Source: Acanthaster planci
Lineage: Eukaryota; Echinodermata; Asteroidea; Valvatida; Acanthasteridae
NCBI RefSeq assembly: GCF_001949145.1
Contig: NW_019091519.1
Location: forward strand, 264,655 to 328,654
Reading direction: 5' to 3'
DNA: 64,000 nucleotides
How positions within the stretch are numbered: the stretch's first letter is position 1; each line of letters opens with the position of its first letter. A model generated the notes under the pieces. The model made no database searches, was not told the origin of the DNA, and worked only from the letters and a program-made list of their open reading frames with translations. The translations under genes and the position numbers were made by a program. Below, one piece after another: positions 59,453-64,000 of the stretch.

Positions 59453-60379
59453 CTATGTCTCAGCTTGGTCTGGCGGAAGCACCAGCAAGACTTGTAGGTC
59501 CATTACGTTGGTTCCAGTCAAACCAGTTTTCAGTAAATCCTTTCCGTCATTCAGTTGACTGTAGAACGAATAGGAATCATTATTCTTAAGTACGGTTTCC
59601 GCATCAATTCCTGATTGGCTGGCCAGAGTCACCTGACTGGGATCGGCCAATGCACCGGCAGCATCAGTTGGTCCATCTTGGCCATCAGTTCCAGCGCTGA
59701 GGAACACAGCACGGTAGCCATCATGCAGGAGTTTCTCAAGATCGGATTGGCGTTTCATTGCCAAGGCGACAGCCAATGACATCTCTTGGTTTCTTCCGCC
59801 CCTGCCTTTGCCTGTCACGGCCACCGTTGTTTCACCAGCGCCAATCAAACATATTGGTGCTTTCCTACTGTAGGCAGTGTCTACAATAGCTTGGATTTTT
59901 TCAAGGGTTTCTGCCTGAAGTCCATGCAGCCTGATGAGGTCTTGACCAAGCGTCTTCATGTTGTGGTTAGCACATCCTCTTTGCTTTACATTGTACGATT
60001 CACAGGAGTAAGCTGCCATTTCAACAAACATCTCCCCAACTTTTCTGGCCTCCCCTGAAAGGTCGGTTGAAATCAACATGGCCGCATAGCCCAAGTCCTC
60101 GGCATATCTTTTAGCATGCTCTGCAGCCATTTCATTATGTCCGATGCAGAGGTTCAGGACGTGGTCACAAGACGCGGATTCTGGTTTCTCAATGGCTGCG
60201 TCTGCGACAACCTTCTCTTGAAGGAAACGGAAGACAGATTTGGGGATGGCGTCTGCTGCTCCAAGACTTGAAATGATGTCCAGGCAATCTTGTGGTGTGG
60301 AGTCATCTCGTATGGTAGGCCCACTGGCGATCATGTCTAGCTGGTTACCAATGATGTCCGACAAAATAAGACTGATCAC
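59453..60379 (-). CDS. GLYCTK: GLYCTK terminal exon (MOFRL domain)
   Basis: 308 codons plus a TAG stop (+ strand cta at 59453-59455). Acceptor tgtttccag precedes VISLILSDIIGNQLDMIASG. It contains the GRGGRNQE and SAGTDGQDGPTDAAGA motifs of the C-terminal MOFRL domain and ends shortly after GLTGTNVMDLQVLLV. The 16 residues before VISLIL in the long open frame are intron-derived. Confidence 0.95.
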   Translation of the reverse strand: MISLILSDIIGNQLDMIASGPTIRDDSTPQDCLDIISSLGAADAIPKSVFRFLQEKVVADAAIEKPESASCDHVLNLCIGHNEMAAEHAKRYAEDLGYAAMLISTDLSGEARKVGEMFVEMAAYSCESYNVKQRGCANHNMKTLGQDLIRLHGLQAETLEKIQAIVDTAYSRKAPICLIGAGETTVAVTGKGRGGRNQEMSLAVALAMKRQSDLEKLLHDGYRAVFLSAGTDGQDGPTDAAGALADPSQVTLASQSGIDAETVLKNNDSYSFYSQLNDGKDLLKTGLTGTNVMDLQVLLVLPPDQAET

Positions 60380-63300
60380 CTGGAAACAATACAAAGTAAA
60401 CAAATATGTATATATGCAAGTTAACAATGACCACGATATTAGGGCTAATCAATACTCAAAACCAGTTGCAGATGGCAGTGTTGGAGTCAAATCCATCATA
60501 AGCCCTTTCACAAGTCCCTTCACATATCCAGTCACAAGGCAAGTTATAAGTAACGGTGAACAATGACAAAGGAGTGCTTTTGTCACAGTTCATTTGAATA
60601 GCTCGTGAATTGGCTTAAGACTGAATGACTTCTGATGGACTTGTGCTGGACTTACCGGGACTGGTAGGGACTTGTGATGGACTCAAAACAACACAGGCAG
60701 ATGGTATTATTTTTACTGGAAACCCTGACTTCTTAAAAAAGGCAACACATGTTGGTCCACTTTCAAAACATAGCAAAATGTCACAACTACTGAGGCAAGA
60801 TATACTGGCCTACTTTTAAAACACGGACAAATGTCATAAAAATTGAGACTTGTTGAGAGTCATTTGAACAACATTTGTACAATATCTTACCCCAATTTCA
60901 TATTTCACAACACTCAAAGCTGTCTCTGAGGACCAATTACTGTCTACAACAGGCTTTGTACAGTAGCTGAGTTCAACGCAAAGTCGACCTCCACAGACTT
61001 TTCAGACACTGCGTGTTTTTAAACCAAACACAGGATGAGGCCGGCATACAGCTCTGCCGTCTGAGACCCTAGGACTGGTGAACAATTTACTCTTTCAGTA
61101 CCCCTAGGGTAGGAAATGATTAAATCCTAGGTATGGCACTAAGGTAAGAGGAATAAGTTACTGGTTTCCTGCCCAGCAAAGGATTTTGAAGATAGCAGCA
61201 GGTGAGTTCAGCTAGCCTCACCTGGGCAGGATAGGCTAGCTGGCCTAGTCTGCCGCCCTTCAGTCTCGACAGGTGCTTCCTGATAGTGTTCAGCTCGGCG
61301 ATGGTGCAGCCCCTTCTGGCAAGGGTCCTCGATACCTCGTACACATCCTGCAGAGTGATTGGGGGGGTGGGGGCTGGGAGAAGAGCCGAACCGCCACCTG
61401 GGCGGTAGGGGAAATAAGAAAGACATGTTAAAAGTTAAACAGACTCAGTCAATACAAGGGCTTGGGAGTAAAATATAAATGAAGGCAATTCCCAAGGCCA
61501 CAACTGACTGACCTACCTCAAGGACTGGTATTGGAGTTTGACTCAGTGAAAAGCTGTTTCATACATACATTTGTCCCGTTTTTCAAGATTAAAGCAAGCT
61601 CAGTATTCAAGCACATTTCTTGAGTCTACTCCCTGGCAGCTCAGTACACGTCATTTTCCATTTTCCACTTTGCTCTTTGACCTCTCACCTGACACAAGAA
61701 CAATCAGCAGGTCCCCCTCGCCGAGCCCCTCGGTCAGCTCGGTAATTCTCTCTGCTGCCCGCTGAGAGTCGCTGTCGGGAAGGTTGTTCTTGGCTCCTTC
61801 AATGATTGTGACTTTGGATGCAGCAGATGGCAACAGGTCGCTGCAGAGTAGTTGAACAGCGCCGAACAATGTAAAAAACTGTACCGGAAAAGTACCTCAA
61901 AATTTGGCATAAATTTAACATAATGTGGTGAATATGAATCTCTAGTTGTAACACAAATACAAAGATGATAACGATGGTGTGAAATCATCAAATAGTTTTG
62001 GGCCACTGGTTGAGGGCTTGTTACATCTAATCAAGGATGGATCCAGAACCAAATTAAAAGGGGAGGGGGGCCTTGGGGGGAATTTGAAATTTTTTTGGTA
62101 ACCTTCTATGGCCTCTCCAAGGGGGAGGCTACATTCTGGGGCTTTTATCACACTTTTGGACAAGAGGGAAACCAAACAATTGCCTTTCATAATTAATTAA
62201 AATTGGACTATTCTGGGGGGGAAGGGGGAAGCCCCTGCAAACCCTCATCCATCCTTGAACCTGACCATGGGGTAAGAAATTTGAATCCTTCAGCTGGTTA
62301 CATGTTGCAACTTTTTCAAATGAATATACTACATTAGGGAATCTGACTGAGATATGGTCCCCAGCGAGTGCGCTCTACTGCTGAGAGCAAGCTTGTTCGA
62401 GGACCATCGGTCAACTAGTGGTTTCTCTGTGACATGACCGAGCCTGCTCTCTAATCCTGCGTGTGAGCAATTCCTCATCTAACTAAAGTAACAAGTTATC
62501 ACAAAGCTTCCATGTTATGCACTGAGATACACCCAAACTGATCACCAGAATGTGTCCATCTCCAGTACGAAGGCCCCGGAGAGTCAACCAGAAAAGTCTA
62601 TCAACATGTTATGAGCACTAAATCAAAGTCAGTCAAATTACTGATCACGACAGGTCTTCATCAACTTTGCTCCCAACTGTTTTATTTCAGTCTGTGACAG
62701 TGTTCAAGCGTGCTCAGATTGACCGACAGAATGGGCTCACTTTGACTGAACATACATTCTTCCAGCCTTTTTGAGGGCTTCTTGTATGCCAAAGGGCACG
62801 CTGGCAACACCAAGCTGGATGTGTTCCCCAAGGATGTCATCCACGGCCCCCACCATGCCGATAACAGCCTTGCCAAAGCCTACAACGTACACATTGTGGT
62901 CAACCTGTTGGAATACATGTATGAGATGTTACAACATGGGACGGGAATGCAAACTTGGTCTAATATCATGGAGTTGCTAAGCATTATGTGAATGCTTTTA
63001 CTACATTTCTGGAGCAAGTGACCCAAAGTTAAATAAGCACTACACAGCACGCTGGGCAGACTTGATAACACTGGCCAATAGGCCCATAGGCCCATATACT
63101 GATGATGTTGGGCTTTGAACACATGTACACTTTTCTACGGAGCTCTGAACCTGTCGTCCCCACTCAACGCCTGTAAGAAAGCATGCACGCAAACAAAGCA
63201 GGATTTCATCAGCACATGGGCACCTGGTTCGGTCCCTCCTCGTCACTGTATCCTGCTCTTCCGAACGTGAACCGACAAGGATCACTATACATACACTGCA

Positions 63301-63470
63301 AAAGCTGTTATAGCATTTTTGATCATTACCTTGTACTGTTTCCCACTGACAGTTAGACAGTTACCGTGGCAACTGAGGGTCTTGGCAACCATGCGATGAG
63401 GCAGCACTGCATCCACACCAGCGGCAAAGATGCTCCTGGCATCTCGCTTCAGCTGGTCAGTTGTAACATC
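59453..63470 (-). CDS. GLYCTK: D-glycerate kinase, MOFRL/GLYCTK family (5' end missing)
   Basis: CDS complement(join(59453..60379,61222..61397,61689..61840,62756..62904,63330..63470)). All junctions are GT-AG and keep phase, giving 514 residues plus stop; human GLYCTK has 523, so about 25 N-terminal residues (in human, including a possible mitochondrial signal) are missing. The enzyme phosphorylates D-glycerate with ATP in serine and fructose catabolism; 2-phosphoglycerate is the reported product of this class, though databases differ. Hallmarks seen: VVGFGKAVIGM; VLVSGGGSALLPAP; LNTIRKHLSRLKGG; AYPAQVISLILSD; MIASGPT; GAGETTVAVTGKGRGGRNQE; SAGTDGQDGPTDAAGA; GLTGTNVMD. These cover the N-terminal glycerate-kinase domain and the C-terminal MOFRL domain. 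All motifs I know for the family appear intact. It is convergent with the small membrane-protein gene. Confidence 0.95.
61222..61397 (-). CDS. GLYCTK: GLYCTK exon with GGGSALLPAP and LNTIRK
   Basis: 176 bp. Acceptor accgcccag, donor CCCAG|GTGAGG. It opens by completing the split Gly codon and runs GGSALLPAPTPPITL, then LNTIRKHLSRLKGGRLGQLA, to AYPAQ in phase 0. Confidence 0.93.
61689..61840 (-). CDS. GLYCTK: GLYCTK exon ending in the SGGGSALLP motif
   Basis: 152 bp. Acceptor ctctgcag, donor TCAG|GTGAGA, which splits the first Gly of the glycine-rich motif. It reads IIEGAKNNLPDSDSQRAAER, matching human VFEGAEDNLPDRDALRAALA. Confidence 0.92.
62029..62263. repeat. GLYCTK: Possible inverted-repeat element in a GLYCTK intron
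   Basis: The left boundary caaggatggatccag and right boundary atccatccttg are inverted copies enclosing a sequence with long G-runs and no coding frame. No target-site duplication found. Confidence 0.4.
62756..62904 (-). CDS. GLYCTK: GLYCTK exon with the VVGFGKA motif
   Basis: 149 bp, phase 0 in and phase 2 out. It starts after ttccaacag with VDHNVYVVGFGKAVIGM. Two donors are possible: AAT|GTATGT (chosen) and AAA|GTGAGC 15 bp later. The first gives exactly the human spacing (16 residues) between the AG(K/R) of this exon and the EGA of the next. Confidence 0.88.
63330..63470 (-). CDS. GLYCTK: GLYCTK exon (first one visible)
   Basis: 47 codons, phase 0 at both ends: acceptor ttttctccag, donor AAG|GTAATG. 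It reads ARSIFAAGVDAVLPHRM, matching human ARQLFESAVGAVLPGPM. There is no initiator ATG in this exon, so an upstream exon is required. Confidence 0.9.
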
Positions 63471-64000
63471 CTGGAGAAAAAATTCAACAAAAACAAAAAG
63501 GTGGTCCATATATAATTCTTCCTTGAAATTAAACAGAAACGCAAACATAGTTTTGAAATCAAGAACCAGACAAATTTCTTCCAAAAAAGCTCATGTGTCA
63601 CTCAACAACTGACATGGAAAGCACTGTTTATGCTGGCACAAGTTCACTCTCCCATGGCCTTCAAAATCCATGCTGGGGTGGGTTTCAGAGGATTTTTTTT
63701 CAGAATTGAAGCTGTTATGCCCAACTATGGCCTAGGCCCCAACAATAGTTTGGCCCGGCCAAACTACAGCCCAAAGATACATGTAGTTGGTACTGAGGCT
63801 ATAGTTGGAACATAACAGAACCAGTAATCACTATTACTCTCCTGCTTGATGAAATTTAAAGCAAAATATCAAGTACAAAGAATGTACCAAGTGCTAGTTT
63901 TTGCACTGTGGAAGATTTGGGAATGGAAGAGTTTCGAGTCAAAAATACCAAGAAAATTACAATTTGGGTAAATCATATTTGGTTTATTTACCATACTTAG
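63471..64000 (-). other. GLYCTK 5' flank or intron, no exon recognised
   Basis: The missing first coding exon was not seen here. The segment contains a foldback sequence at 63712-63818 and is otherwise AT-rich. Confidence 0.5.
63712..63818. repeat. Foldback (inverted-repeat) element with perfect inner palindrome
   Basis: Outer arms CTGTTATG-CCAACTAT-GCC at the left and their inverted copy (ggctatagttggaacataacag) at the right enclose a perfect 21-bp palindrome, TAGTTTGGCC-C-GGCCAAACTA, at 63746-63766. No target-site duplication is apparent. It is probably a small MITE or foldback remnant in a GLYCTK intron or 5' flank. Confidence 0.7.

Noticed and set aside
62682-62876. - strand frame with MARLLSAWWGPW...
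   Set aside because: Out-of-frame reading of the genuine GLYCTK exon 62756-62904 (VVGFGKAV frame).

Overview
This is a 64 kb piece of animal nuclear genome: intron-rich, AT-leaning, with mobile-element debris and widely spaced genes. I can defend three protein-coding genes. DAG1 (dystroglycan) lies on the + strand: coding exons 34149-34391 and 46168-48582, 885 residues after splicing. A small single-pass membrane protein gene that I do not recognise lies on the + strand (coding exons from 56738 to about 57890). GLYCTK (MOFRL-family D-glycerate kinase) lies on the - strand, with five coding exons between 59453 and 63470; its first exon is outside the window or not visible. Both recognisable proteins look closer to vertebrate orthologues in length and architecture than I would expect from an ecdysozoan. 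Together with the very frequent palindromic ACATGT/TACATGTA repeats this suggests a marine invertebrate deuterostome. An echinoderm is my favoured guess, but this is inference.

Layout. Bases 1-33903 hold no coding exon that I can support. They contain transposon-like inverted-repeat elements (2962-3915, 9263-9711, 11581-11772, 14911-15302, 23900-24158), three of four copies of a dispersed ~70 bp palindromic element, and many TACATG-repeat clusters. The DAG1 promoter and non-coding first exon may lie here. Bases 33904-34391 are the likely first translated DAG1 exon. An 11.8 kb intron follows, containing a non-autonomous hAT-type element (37909-38353) with a perfect 8-bp target-site duplication. 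Bases 46168-48582 are the large second DAG1 exon, followed by a probable long 3' UTR up to about 53.4 kb. Bases 53.4-56.7 kb are a more CpG-containing intergenic stretch with its own repeat families and probably the promoter of the small membrane-protein gene. The membrane-protein gene and GLYCTK are convergent, with about 0.7 kb between the last poly(A) signal of one and the stop codon of the other.

The genes do not form a pathway. Dystroglycan links laminin-type matrix to the dystrophin cytoskeleton; glycerate kinase belongs to serine/fructose catabolism. Human DAG1 and GLYCTK both lie in 3p21, so the linkage may be ancestral. I saw no bacterial-type operon, CRISPR array, tRNA or rRNA. No novel multi-gene system is evident. 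The least explained items are the small membrane-protein gene with its probable GC-AG intron, the foldback elements, and the uneven distribution of the TACATG palindromes.
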